Source: Apostichopus japonicus | Lineage: Eukaryota > Echinodermata > Holothuroidea > Aspidochirotida > Stichopodidae | Assembly: GCF_037975245.1 (NCBI RefSeq) | Contig: NC_092569.1 | Location: 6,566,501-6,630,500 of the forward strand | Reading direction: 5' to 3' | DNA: 64,000 bases | Shown: piece after piece, positions 24,201 to 35,634 of the stretch | How the letters are laid out: every line of letters starts with the position of its first letter | How positions within the stretch are numbered: position 1 is the stretch's first letter | Translations under genes and position numbers: made by a program | Notes under the pieces: generated by a model | Databases searched by the model: none | Told to the model about the DNA's origin: nothing | Seen by the model: the letters and a program-made list of their open reading frames with translations, nothing else

Positions 24201-27200
24201 ATACAGTATGCTCACACCACTTTCAAAACTATCTTGGTGATTTATTTCAGAGTGGATTATTTGTGACTGCTTGTGATATAATTAGAAGCTTTGACCTCTG
24301 CACCGCAGTGAAGGATCCAAGAAGGTTCCACTTTGTCTGTGAGGTAATATTTTGCTTCGGTAACAGTCATAAACATAAGCAATCATGATGGGCTGTAGGC
24401 CCTATGTGACACCATGCATAGAAAAATAGTATCTTAATAAGGTAAAATTGGAGGGACCTCATCCTTAGTGTAACGATGCTCTTTATTACAACAACGCAGC
24501 AACAATGATAGCAGCATTATCTTCTATATTCCAACAGTAGACGTTCTCAATAGGCAGCCTTTGAAAGATTTCAGTCTGGTCAACAAAAAGTTAACTGGCC
24601 CATAATCTTGCAATAAGCAGGTATGGAGACCCTAAGGCCATAAGCTGGATCACCCAACCAGCCTACAAGCCTCCCTTGCACAGCACAGTAAGGTAGCATG
24701 GAGACCCATTGGCCGATAGCTTGAGCAAACTATCAGCCTACAAGCCTCCCATGAACAGCTCAGTAAGGGAGCATGGAGACCCATAGGCCGATAGCTTGAG
24801 CAAACTATCAGCCTACAAGCCTCCCATGAACAGCTCAGTAAGGGAGCATGGAGACCCATAGGCCGATAGCTTGAGCAAACTATCAGCCTACAAGCCTCCC
24901 ATGAACAGCTCAGTAAGGGAGCATGGAGACCCATAGGCCGATAGCTTGAGCAAGCTATCAGCCTACAAGCCTCCCTTGCACATAGCAACAAGGGGGCATG
25001 GAGACCCTTAGGCCTAACTTGAACAGCTTAAAAGCCTCCTGTAGAACTGTATCTTTTTTTCAAGGGAGACTCCATTAGTGTTTACACGGGTCCAAAAATC
25101 GGGAACTTGGTACCCGAGAGCCGTTACCCGTCGGGTATCCAGGTACCCAGAAAAAAATTGTTTACCCTCGAGTATCACGATTTTCAAGAAATGACAAATT
25201 GGATGCTATTAAAAATGAATCATATTCTCTACTGACAATGTTTTCATATTCAAAAATGTAGGTGTAAGATAAGGTATAAAACCTTCCTCAATAATTTCTA
25301 TTTGCTATTGTTTCTTTCATTAACTTGTTAATAACTTCATATAATTAACATTACTACTAACATCGCACTGCCGTCGCTGCTTATGCTTGCTCTCCACGTC
25401 TATTGATCACACCATATAAATATCCAATTTTAGGCTCGTAAACAGTTGTTACTACTACTATCTAATATGCAGGCCCAGGGTTCGCATTAGCCGCGAGATT
25501 TCGCGATTCGCGCAATTCATAGGCGTACGAGGCGGGGGGCAGGGGGGGCAGACTGCCCCCCCAAATTTCCAGAGGACAAGAAATTCGGGCAAAAGTCCTG
25601 AAAAATTCGGGCAGCCTAAGAGGAGAAAAAAAATATATATATATATATTTTTTTTCTGCTCTTAGGCTGCCCGAATTTCTTGTCCTCTGGAAATATATAT
25701 ATATATATATAAATATGCAGTAGCTTGCCCGAATCTTTTTTCAAATTTTTGCCCGACAATTCCATGATTTTCTTTATTTAGCATCATGATGCCCGAATAT
25801 TTCCGTGTAACACCACCATAAGCGCAGTTCATCTGGGCTACCACGCTTTTTGAAATCAATTTTTTTTCTAACTAGTCAATTGTATACCTGGACCAAGGGC
25901 GGCGGAACCGGGGGGGGCACAGGGGGCACGTACCCCCCACTTTTCCTCAGGTTAAAAATGTGCCTTTTTTTCTACATAAAAATTGAGGTGACTCAAGTTA
26001 GCAAGAGGCCAGGGAACCAGAATGAACACTCGGGAAGGGCCGTTTCCGGCCATCTGAGGGCTTTGTAAAACCAAAAATTTTCTAGTACGCTCCGCGCCAA
26101 CCAATGGTGGCGCTCCGCTCAGATAATCGTGCATACAACTTTGCAAATCCTGGCTAAGCCCGTGACTTTTCATGAATTTCTGTGGGTCAAACTCAAAGCT
26201 ATTTCGAATGGAAAAGATTTGTTTAGATATTAACAAGAAAAAAACTCTAATTCGAAAGATTCCTACATTAGCAACTAGCATGATTTCACCTCATTTTGTC
26301 TCAAAAGAAAACTTGTTCTTCGTTTCCCAATTTGCGCATTGGATATTGCAGTGCTAGTATGCATATTTTCCTTTGGGGGGGGGGGGGGCGTTGATGGAGT
26401 GATGTGTTTACACGAATAAGATAATACAATAAGAGTTATAAGGGGTACTAAATATAAGGCTGCATCAGTCCAATCGAATATCTGCAAAGTGCCCTTTGAT
26501 GTCGGTGCCCCCCCCCAAGATTAAAAGTGCTTCCGCCGCCCTTGACCTGGACATCCCCAACATGAGTGTATATAAGAAACGTCATGTTCATGGACGGTGG
26601 GGGGGGGGGTGCCTACAAGCCTAGAAGTACAGGTTTATCATATTCTTTGTTATATTTTATACTTGTTTGTGAGACAAATTGCAGTCTCACCCGACACAGC
26701 GACATTATCCCGCCTACGTGTCGTTGAACAATGTATGTTTTTTCTGGAGGTAGCTGAGTACTGTGTTAAAATAATAAATAAGGTAACTAAATAGGAGCTT
26801 AAAAAGTATACTGTCCCATTTTTCCCCTTCAAAGTGATGGTACCATTTTTTCTTCTTCTAACTTACCAAATTTTTGGGGAAGTGTAAATTTCTAAAACGT
26901 GAGATTATAAAATAAAGAATGTTTAGATGCAACTTGCAAGGCCTCAGAAGTGCCGTTTCCGGCAATCTGAGAGGCATTGTGTGCCAAAAATTTTCTTGTA
27001 CGCTACGCGCCAACCGATGGTGGCGCTCCGCTTAGATAGTGTCACGGGAACTTTCGGGCACAAAAAGTTCTGCCCCCCCAAACTGAAATGGTCCCGTACG
27101 CCTATGGCGCAATTTCATCGCATTTGTAATAAACGATCAGTAAACAGCCACTTGCTATTATTATTTTTTAGTTATCCTGTCTATAATCCGTACACATCTC

Positions 27201-30200
27201 GTAAAATTCCTTGTCAGCCTTTCCTTCCATGAAACAAACGAACGAATGAATAAATAATAACTTCTTCCACATGGTAGCCTAACACCACAGTAAGTCAATG
27301 AGAAATCTAGCTAGGCCTAACCATGTTTATTCACTGAAATTGTGACGCAGTTATAAGATATCCATGGATATTTTCATAATTGTTGTTACGTTCGACCACA
27401 TGGTTGCCTAACACCACACTAAGTCAATGAGGGAAATCTAGCCTATACTGCTGAAATTGTGACGCAGTTATAAGATATTTATGGAATAATTTCGTTATTG
27501 CTGTTATCTTCGACACATGGTAGCCTAACACCACACTAAGTCAATGGGAAATCTGCCTAACCATCGGTTTGCCAAAAAAATTCACACTTTGCATAGGATT
27601 CGGGTAATAATTTAGGAATCGGGTAGTATGGCGTCGGGCGGGTACCTTCGTTATTGCTGTTATCTTCGACCACATGGTAGCCTAACAACACACTAAGTCA
27701 ATGGGAAATCTGCCTAACCGTCGATTTGCCATTTTTTTTTATATTTTAAATCACACTACGTAGGATTCGGGTAATAAGTTAGGAACCGGGTAGTATCGCG
27801 TCGGGCGGGTACCCGGATACCCGGATAACCCGTGCAAACACTAGACTCCATGAGTCCCATGTTTTATAGCTTTCATGAGTGTTTCCAGTTGTTCCATGAG
27901 GTGTATAGCTGTCACTATTTGCATTGCACACATGAATTGCTAATTTTACCACTTTAAGTTACATTTTGTACCTAATAGTATTTTGCTCACCCTCATTGTT
28001 GTATCTTTGCTTTCCTTTCCTGTGTTAGCTGTTAGAAATTGTTGCCAGGGATTATATTGGTACTTTGAGTGGATCAGCTATGAAGCATCTCTTCTCTATC
28101 TTGGAGGAAGCTGTGGACCAAGGTAAGTGGAAACAGCCAGTCACTACGGTAACAGCTGCACTGATTGGTCAAATATTGTACACTTGATAGCTACAAAGTC
28201 TTCATAAGTGTAGTCTGTCTTTTTGCTTGTCAGGAGTGGTAAAGTGCTTTGTACCTGTTCATATTAATTAAAATAACTATTTAAACATGTTGGTAATAAT
28301 GTGTAAGTAATCTATCACATCAACTACTATATTGCTTGTAGAGTCATTGTCATATGATTCCATTGTTATCATCCCTTTATTGTCCCGTTACTGAACGTAA
28401 AAAAATAACGGAATATCGTTCTACCGATTGTGGAAATTGAATAAAAAACTGCATCAAATATTCCTTTCATTTGCTTTTGTTTTGATTTAGTTGTGGGTAC
28501 CCAGTTACATTTCAGACGTGTCATACGACTACTGACCGACATCCGAACCAAGATGATGTTGAATAAAGGAAGGCTCATTGGCAGCCAAGTGACATATAAC
28601 TGTCGTCTGCACCTCCTTGACCTGTGGTTGGGGCAAATAGAACAAATGGAACTTTACCAGGTAACCATAACATTATCCTCCTTAAGTTGTCGTGACAACA
28701 GAGTATGATATATTTTGTCCAAAATTCGTGCATTGATACCCCATTAAAAATAATCCAGTGATAATTTATATTTTGATCTGCTCAAGACCCACCAAAAGTG
28801 TTTGTTATCCACTTTTGGGTCCTGCACCATAGTTTGCAGAATGTCCTTTGTAAAGCACCTACTCTTTGTCCTTTGTAATGTCCTTTGCAAAGCAACTACG
28901 TAGCCTTTGTAATGTCCTTTGTAATGTCCCTACGTCCTTTGTAATGTCGTTTGTAAAGCAACTACTCTGCCTACAGTACTGGCTACGTGTATAGACAGGA
29001 CATAGCTAGTACATGAATTACTGTACTTCAACTTCTTAAGCATATATGGAATCATACACCAAAACAAAACTGCCCAGAACCTCAGATATATAATAATATT
29101 CAACAAACTTTATTCATGAAATATTTTTTAGTGGTAAATGTAAATGGTAAATGTAACCGACACTTTTCAAAGGAGACTACTTTGTAATATTCTCAACATT
29201 AGATGGACCAATAACAATTGGTTATCAAACGATGAGCTCTACAATGAAACCAACCAAACATCTTGGTCATCCATAGTCGCACATAGAAGATTGAGATTTT
29301 TCGGTCATGTAGCAAGACTCCATGAGGACGCTCCAGCAAAGGTTGCTTTAAGAGAAGCATTTAGAGATACTGCTAAACCAGTAGGACGGCCTGTGACTAC
29401 CTTGCTTGGAAAAATAAAGTCGCAATTTAAGGAGGTTAACATTAACAATTTCGAGGAAGCAATAAACCTTGCACAAGATCGTGATACGATCACTGAGCAT
29501 GTCGGATAGACGAGACTCAACTTACTACTACTACTACTACTAGATGTAAATGAAGTTATCATATTTTCCTTTTGCAGAGAGAAGAAGATGGTTTGCTAAC
29601 ATTGCTTGATCTGCCTCTGGCTTGTCTGCACAGGATCTTTAGATGTTTCTCCCAACCGAGGGATATCATTCATTTATCACAAACCTGCCAGCACCTACAT
29701 ACGATTGGAAACGACACCTTTCTCTGGGAAAGTTTGTTTTGGTATCATTTTACAGATGCACAGGTAATTCAATCATCTCAGTATCCCAAATATTATTGAC
29801 TCAGTTTATAGAACGGTGTTAGTCCCATCCGGGGAGGCAGTCATTCTGTAACACTAAGCTAGCTGCCTTTTAAATTCATATATGTAGAAATCCCATGGGC
29901 TTGTAGCTTGTACTACACATTTGATGTGTTTGAATTTACAGGGTTATAGCTCATTGGATTTGCTTTATCAGATGGAAGACCATTTCAGGTGGACTGCTTC
30001 TGGATGCAAATACCAATTTACTTTAGCCAATCAGTGCTCAAACCTACCACCTCACAATGTTAGGTTTCATTCCTTGTTATGCCACTGCTTTAATTCTCCC
30101 CACTCATAGAACTGGTAACTCCACTGCAAGATATCATCAATTCTGCTATCAAAAGTAAATTAGAGGCTGTATAAATAGTTATTAAGAAACATAATAATAT

Positions 30201-31748
30201 AGATTCGTGAATATTAATTTCAATGTTTGGATTGCAATTATGCCTGTTTTATTGCTTAAAAGAATCGTGTTGTAGACTTGTTTTATCATCATTACATGGT
30301 GTCTCTGTTGGCAGAACAACCCCAAGTTTGACAGCAAAGAATACATGCTAATAAGTTATTTTTTTGTATTTTTTTTAAATTAATTATTGTATTATGTAAA
30401 TTGGACAATCCCTTGTATTACACGATTAGTTGAAAGCTGCAAATGGGTTGAGCTATACCAAGTGAGTACATGTATATAGACAGTTGTATGTTTGGTGTTG
30501 GATGGGAGAGCCCCCTTAGCACCATAAGAGGGGCTGGGTGGGGGGGGGTGGAAGGGGAAGACCTATTAACTGGGAGGTCATTGACTGTGACACCTGACTT
30601 GCCATAGTTGGGTTGGTTTTCATTCAAATATAATCCACACTTTTCACATATTTGCTATCTACAATTGTCTTCAAGCTTAGTGTAGCAAATCCAACATGTC
30701 CAGCAGAAATTGTTGAATGAATTGACACCTGAAGTGAACATATATTAGACTGATTCGTATGTAAAGAGGCCTATTCCTATTCAGGCCACGGCCTATTCTG
30801 ATTTTTGTATGGAATCACCGTTTGACTGATCAAACTTAACATTAGGCTTGTATGTCTTTTGAATCATACATAGGAAGCTACATGTATTTTTGTTATTATA
30901 TTTGTTGAGTAGGCATCAACCAATCTTTTGCTTTGCTCAATTTTTTTCAGCTACCAGCTGTTCCAGCTCTAAGCATCGGAGGCTACCTTGATTGGAAGAA
31001 AGGGTTTCAGAATCTGCGAAAAACAGAGCTTGTTCCTGACGCTCATCCAGAGCTGTTGGAGTTATGTGGTCATTGCTCTTGTATTTATTGGGAGGTAAGA
31101 CACATCCCTGGTCTTCCTGTAGTCTCAAATCTTCTTCACACAAGCTCCATATATGTTGCTTATATAGCTATTTTATATCCTGTGCGATGTATAATGATAA
31201 ATGAGACTTATATAGCGCCAAAATCAGTAGCCAAAAGTCACTGCTCAAGGCGCTTTACAAAGAAAGCAGATTAATTTACAAAAGAACAAGTGAAAAGATT
31301 GGTCTGAAGTAGACTTTTGAATGTAGAAAGTTTATAGCAAGTTCGAATGTGATCTGGTAACTTGTTCCAGAAATAAGAGCTAGAGTATTCAAAGCTTCTG
31401 TAACCATAGGTCTTCAACCGTGGTTTAGGAACAGTTAAATAGAGTTTGTTGGAGGAACGAAGTATATTTATCATGTACATTGGAAAAGCAACTTATCTTC
31501 TTACCAGTAAAATTTAATTTAAGCAAATTTAATTATTTTTGCTAGAACTGAAATACACTAACAGTTCAGCACTCAGACATAATGAAATCTATTTGATGAA
31601 TGTGTGTTTTTTATCCTTGCAGGGACGATGTCACCCATGTTCTCGTGAGACAAACAAGGAACGAGAGGAACCAAGGCAGGAGAATCGAGAGATTTCCACA
31701 ATGACCTTTACTCCTCAAGAGCTTATATCAAGGACCATTATGCTTTGA
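21206..31748 (+). CDS. FBXO25/FBXO32-like: F-box protein of the FBXO25/FBXO32 family (9 exons, 366 aa)
   Basis: Exons: 21206-21339, 23126-23217, 23697-23758, 24251-24343, 28029-28122, 28491-28660, 29578-29763, 30951-31094, 31623-31748 (TGA). All junctions are AG/GT and in phase; the total is 367 codons with the stop, close to human FBXO25 and FBXO32. The start is fixed by the family N-terminus: MPFCGQDPRGPG...WIRTSSGWRK resembles the conserved MPFLGQDWRSPG type. Further family blocks are CDIIRSFDLCTAVKDPRRF, LLEIVARDYIGTLSGSAMK, the F-box at about residues 221-270 (LLDLPLACLHRIF...LSQTCQHL...LWESLFWYHF), LDWKKGFQNL and the cysteine pattern ELCGHCSCIYWE-GRCHPC. The F-box recruits SKP1, making the protein a substrate receptor of an SCF ubiquitin ligase; relatives act in muscle proteolysis (FBXO32) and the nucleus (FBXO25). 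The C-terminus, TPQELISRTIML, keeps the PQ(E/D)(L/F)I block but not the vertebrate FKF end. ATTAAA at 31869 is a possible polyA signal. Whether the gene is one or the other paralogue, or pre-duplication, cannot be told here. Confidence 0.93.
23890..24005. repeat. 75-bp minisatellite, two outlying units
   Basis: Two units containing AGCCTACAAGCCTCCCTTGC, about 75 bp apart, lie in intron 3 of the F-box gene. They match the larger array at 24655-25000 in intron 4 and point to a common source. Confidence 0.8.
24655..25000. repeat. 75-bp tandem array in intron 4 of the F-box gene
   Basis: GCCTACAAGCC recurs at 24661, 24736, 24811, 24886 and 24961, an exact 75-bp period; the middle copies are nearly identical. 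Because 75 is a multiple of three, the minus strand stays open (24991-24650) and would encode a 25-residue repeat (CRLIVCSSYRPMGLHAPLLS and so on). This is an array artefact, not a gene, since it lies inside an intron with no start context or splice partner. Confidence 0.9.
25569..25690. repeat. Long inverted repeat around an AT microsatellite
   Basis: The left arm runs from CCAGAGGACAAGAAATTCGG to GCAGCCTAAGAGG. The right arm is its complement, lacking one internal roughly 22-bp repeat, and the two are joined by A8(TA)nT8. The arms pair over about 45 bp. It lies inside the middle nested element. Confidence 0.85.
25894..26544. mobile_element. Inner hAT-like MITE of the nest (651 bp)
   Basis: The termini CAAGGGCGGCGGAA and TTCCGCCGCCCTTG are perfect 14-bp inverted repeats. 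The exact 8-bp duplication ACCTGGAC lies at 25886-25893 and 26545-26552. The shared core is at 26033-26130 and a poly-G run lies near 26378. It is non-coding and is the youngest of the three insertions by position. Confidence 0.9.
29140..29545 (+). mobile_element. 5'-truncated non-LTR retrotransposon fragment (RT C-terminus)
   Basis: An open frame at 29144-29509 ends with TAG and encodes a typical C-terminal tail of a non-LTR reverse transcriptase polyprotein. Its landmarks are RRLLCNILNIRW, SSIVAHRRLRFFGHVARLHE and GRPVTTLLGKIK. The frame starts abruptly, without the polymerase domain, as expected for 5' truncation. It is followed by 28 bp of tail and an (ACT)n run at about 29523-29541, a usual 3' end for such elements. 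It lies in intron 6 of the F-box gene, in the same orientation, and ends about 35 bp before exon 7. Confidence 0.8.
31190..31480 (-). mobile_element. 5'-truncated non-LTR retrotransposon 3' end
   Basis: The minus-strand frame 31480-31271 encodes a tail seen in many L2/CR1-type elements: VPKPRLKTYGYRSFEYSSSY, then FWNKLPDHIRTC and FKSLLQTNLF. The 3' UTR follows with GTAAAGCGCCTTGAGCAGTG and GGCGCTATATAAG. It lies in the last intron of the F-box gene, antisense to it. Family placement is from memory of the motif. Confidence 0.75.
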
Positions 31749-33525
31749 ATACCCTTAAAGTAGGGAAAAAGTAGGGAACTGAGGGTAGGCTGTTTACAGT
31801 TTTAATTTTGATTTAATTAATTTGATTTAATTTTAGTATTGAAACTGTGACAATATTCAGGACCTTGAATTAAAATACCAGCCTGCCTGTCATTCCTTAG
31901 CTTTGTGCATTGTTAGAGTCACTGCCATTTGTACATTCTTTGCTGAATAATACTAAAGGAATCGATGCAATGCTGATTGCACCTGTGCCTGTGCATTTTG
32001 TATGTGTTTGTATATATGTAACAGCTTGGGTATGTGTACTTGATACTTGGTATGTAGATCCCCATGGCAACTAAAGAGACCATTTGAAAATTTGTTACAA
32101 GGTCATGAGAGGTCAATCTTTCTTTGAAGTGTAGGTCAAAGTCTAAAAACATTGTAAACATGATAATTTCAAAGACTAAAATATTGTGGTAAAGTGAGTA
32201 CAAGTCTGATCTCCTGTTAAAGATGATTACATATCAAAAATTAAAGCTATGAGTGAACTTGGAACTATTATGTATAAATGTATTTATCTCCGGTCCACCT
32301 ACCATGTTTCCATATTATATGTCACTACAAGCCCATCCTATTTTGCAAATAGGAATTGGGGCTGAATTTGTAATTGTCATTAAATGTTGAAATGAGCAAT
32401 TAGAAGTAAATTTAAAACTCCTTTGGCTAAAAATATAAAAATGTATTATTTTAACTGAACATGGACTTTGTAACTTGGTTGTATTAGTGAAATGTAAACC
32501 CAGCTATGTACATGACCTCAAAATGTAACTCCTTTGATGGGATGGTCCATTTCTTCTTTGTTTTTAAATTACCTCCAGTTTTGAAAATGTGAATATGTGA
32601 CAACATTTTCTTCTCAATCAGAGTAAGAACTATTATATAAGTGTTCTATGAAAATGTTCAAAGTGATCCCTCTCTGTCAAAGAGGTTAATAATGGTTTTG
32701 GTTTATTCTGCTTTAACGCTGGTGCTTGATGCAGTACAACTATAAGTGTTGATTTGTTGACATTTTAAGATTAGATCAAATACTGAGTTTTCAAATTTTT
32801 ATACGTCTCTTGTAAACCTTTGAGATAAGAAATTATTGTTGTTATTATAGAGAAAACTATCCAAGTGCAATTTGTTCCCTCAGAAAAGTCCAGATCTTTC
32901 TTGAATATTTTAATATCATCTGAATATTTGTCTTTGTATATATATATATATTTGTATATATTTATTTACTTCAATCTTATTATGCCTGTTTAGCCCTAAG
33001 ATGGCTGCAGGGTGTTGGTCTGTATGTAAGTGGTGGATCTAGGAAGAGGGAGGCAATTAGCAGCAGATGCTGAAATGACTAACAAAGAAGCGCTGCGTAA
33101 GAGACAACATTGGTATTAGGCATGTCTGTGTGCAAACCCTGCTAAATGTTTCTACTACATGTGCTTTGTTTTGAACAAAATTACAACAAATAAGAACAGA
33201 CCCAGGTCCCCTCAGTGGATACACCCCTGGTGTCTATTATGTACATATTAAAGTGATTAGTAATGGTGTTGTACATGAGAGGTATTGAGTGACCAATCAA
33301 AGGTGATAGTTAACTAATTTGTACAAGTAGGAAGTTAAGAGACCAACAAGATATTGAAGATGTCCAGAGACTAGCAATATGATTTTTTCATCATCCTCTT
33401 TTTGTGGCAAAATTAGGAAATAAATAGTATTTGTACAGAATATACGACTGTTTAGTAGAGTGAGCCTGGTGGGTGTTTATGAAATAATGTTAATTGTAAA
33501 TCCAACTAACTGCTGAAAGGGTGAC

Positions 33526-33894
33526 TTAAAGGGTGGGAAGACTCGCGCACAAAGTAACGTCTCATGCTGGTAATCTGACCTAGTTTCGACTGAGGTGAAA
33601 AGTATTAGACACCCCCCTTGAGCCCAGAAAATACACACACAGCTTGCTACCGTTGGTAATTAGACACTAGTGTACAGTCAATACATACAGCTATGGTCAA
33701 TACCTCTAACACAGTGTACATAGCAGCGATGGACATCTCAGGTCCAGATATCCAGATGAAAGATAACAAGGTATCACGTTTCATTACTGTCTGCATTTTG
33801 TAGCGACAAAAAGAAAACTTCACTTGCAAGCAACGGAAAGTTAACTTTTTCACAGGGCAGAACGCTGTTTGGGGCGAGTCTTCAATGCCTTTAA
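33526..33894. mobile_element. Short TIR element, TTAA-type family, copy 3
   Basis: The copy is bounded by TTAA on both sides: TTAAAGGGTGGGAAGACTCG at the left and CGAGTCTTCAATGCCTTTAA at the right. This fits a TTAA target (inference; the left sides of copies 1 and 2 read GTAAA and CTAAA). The interior matches 12661-12984 and 18335-18686. It is non-coding. Confidence 0.75.
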
Positions 33895-34199
33895 GTTTGC
33901 ACAGAATAAATTTTGAATCTTGTAGACCATTAATAAAAACGACTGCTATCAGTTCAGGTTGTATTTTGATACCACTCTGAATTTTTAAGAATATTACCCT
34001 TTTAATCATGTGAATATCATTAATTATAAGTACTAACTAGACTATTCAATCTAATATATAGTCGATGAGATCACTTTCTCAAATGCAACACCAAACTGAG
34101 TAGAATGACAGAAGACTGCTATGGTTTGACCAAGTTTTCACTTTTTGTTAGACCATGACATATGAGGAAAAGAACCATGCCAACAATCATCCTTTGAGA

Positions 34200-34440
34200 T
34201 GTGCATGAGGTGTGTTACTGGTAACACTAGTGTTACATTTATTGTAAGTTGTATTCAAACCACACAGGGTCTGTGTACCATGCATGAGGTGTGTTATTGG
34301 TAACACTAGTGTTACTTTTATTGTAACTTTATTCAAACACACAGCTAGGGACTGCACCATGTATGGGGTGTGTATTTGGCAACACTAGTATTACATTTAT
34401 TGTAAGTTGTATTCATTCCACACAAGGTCTGTGTATCATG
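34200..34440. repeat. About 80-bp tandem triplet with a 16-bp palindrome
   Basis: Three copies of a unit containing GAGGTGTGTTA, then GTAACACTAGTGTTAC, TTATTGTAA and CACACAGGGTCTGTG. The palindrome is perfect in copies 1 and 2 (34221-34236, 34300-34315) and has two mismatches in copy 3 (34380-34395). It is intergenic. Confidence 0.85.
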
Positions 34441-35634
34441 CCTTTTATTCAATAAATAAGATAAGTGTATTTCATATATCATATGTGTTCTTTTACTTTG
34501 TCATTTCCACCAAACTTAAGTGATAATAAAAACACCAGCAAAAGCCTCCAATAATCAATTCATTTCACAAACAATATATCATGAACATCACTGGCCCCTC
34601 GGCCTTCAGTAGTCCTGCCATTATTGGGGATGGAGTAGTGGTGGAATGGAGAAATAGGGCAGTAATGTTGATGGGGGAGGTGGTGGGATGGGGGGTGGTG
34701 GGGCAGTGTGTAATCTCATTGACAGGACTTGTTTCACTTTCTCTTAGGTATGGAGAGGGTTTTGCTTGATATTACACACTGTACACACTTCTTCTAACTA
34801 GATATTGCATCATACTTATATCAAGGTATATAATCTTTAAGACTAAAGTTCCAATTTCTATGACCTGAGAAACCCATCCAAATGTTTATGGATTCCATGT
34901 CTGTCAATGTGACAAGTTTAATCAATTTCTTTTGTGCAAGTAACCCACAAATCAGAGATATGAAATTACATCGACACAAAAGTTTTGACTTTTTGCATAT
35001 AGTAGCAGATATTTTATTGAAATTGTCAGAGTGATAAATAAATCCCATTTTGAAATGTCCTGATAATGTAAACACATCTTATACAACAAACTTTGATATC
35101 TAGCGAGGTACATAATATGATGACTAACCATATTGTGAACAGAATCATGACTAGGAAATGAGAAGCAACATTTTGAGAGGGCAAACTATGTTTGGTATCA
35201 ACAGAAATTGAACAATTGGCCCTAACAAAAGAATACTAGTCCTGTACTCTGCATACTGTTGTTTGAGAATCTTGCAAACTTAAAAGTGAATTGGCATTGA
35301 CATTAATTGCGAAGTTTAGAACGGTAATTACTGATTTCTTCGTAAATTACCGATACAAACGAACAGCTTTCTTATTGATCTAACTTGCATGATTAAAAGA
35401 TATTCCAGTGGCAGACAATTTAACACCATTATATGGCAGCGAAAAATAGTCCATGCTGTTAGTTGAAAACTACATGGGAATGAAAAATATTACATACCAC
35501 AGATGCAGAAGAGTTCCATGATTCTTTTTTGAAGCAATCAACTTCAGCCCCTGGCGTATCACTTTATGTAAATGCAGATGATGCCTGACCTTAAGCAGAG
35601 AGTATTGATGCTGACATAACACAGATAATATTAT

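Larger units (their letters stand above)
25518..27106. mobile_element. Middle hAT-like element of the nest
   Basis: The ends CATAGGCGTACG and CGTACGCCTATG are perfect inverted repeats, flanked by an exact 8-bp duplication GCGCAATT at 25510-25517 and 27107-27114. It carries the shared core at 26942-27050 and is itself split by the element at 25894-26544. A local hairpin is at 25569-25690. It is non-coding; without the inner element it would be about 930 bp. Confidence 0.88.
25076..27843. mobile_element. Outer hAT-like element of a three-level nest (2768 bp)
   Basis: The ends TAGTGTTTACACGGGT and ACCCGTGCAAACACTA are inverted repeats of a known hAT type. An exact 8-bp duplication GACTCCAT lies at 25068-25075 and 27844-27851. 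The element proper is 25076-25517 plus about 27115-27843; the middle was supplied by the 25518-27106 insertion. The right part (about 27260-27830) contains three to four degenerate tandem copies marked by CCTAACACCAC and AAGTCAATG, plus a doubled GGATTCGGGTAATAA block. No transposase is recognisable. It lies in intron 4 of the F-box gene. Confidence 0.88.

Noticed and set aside
24650-24991. 113-codon minus-strand ORF with 25-residue repeats
   Set aside because: It is caused by a 75-bp intronic minisatellite, a multiple of three.
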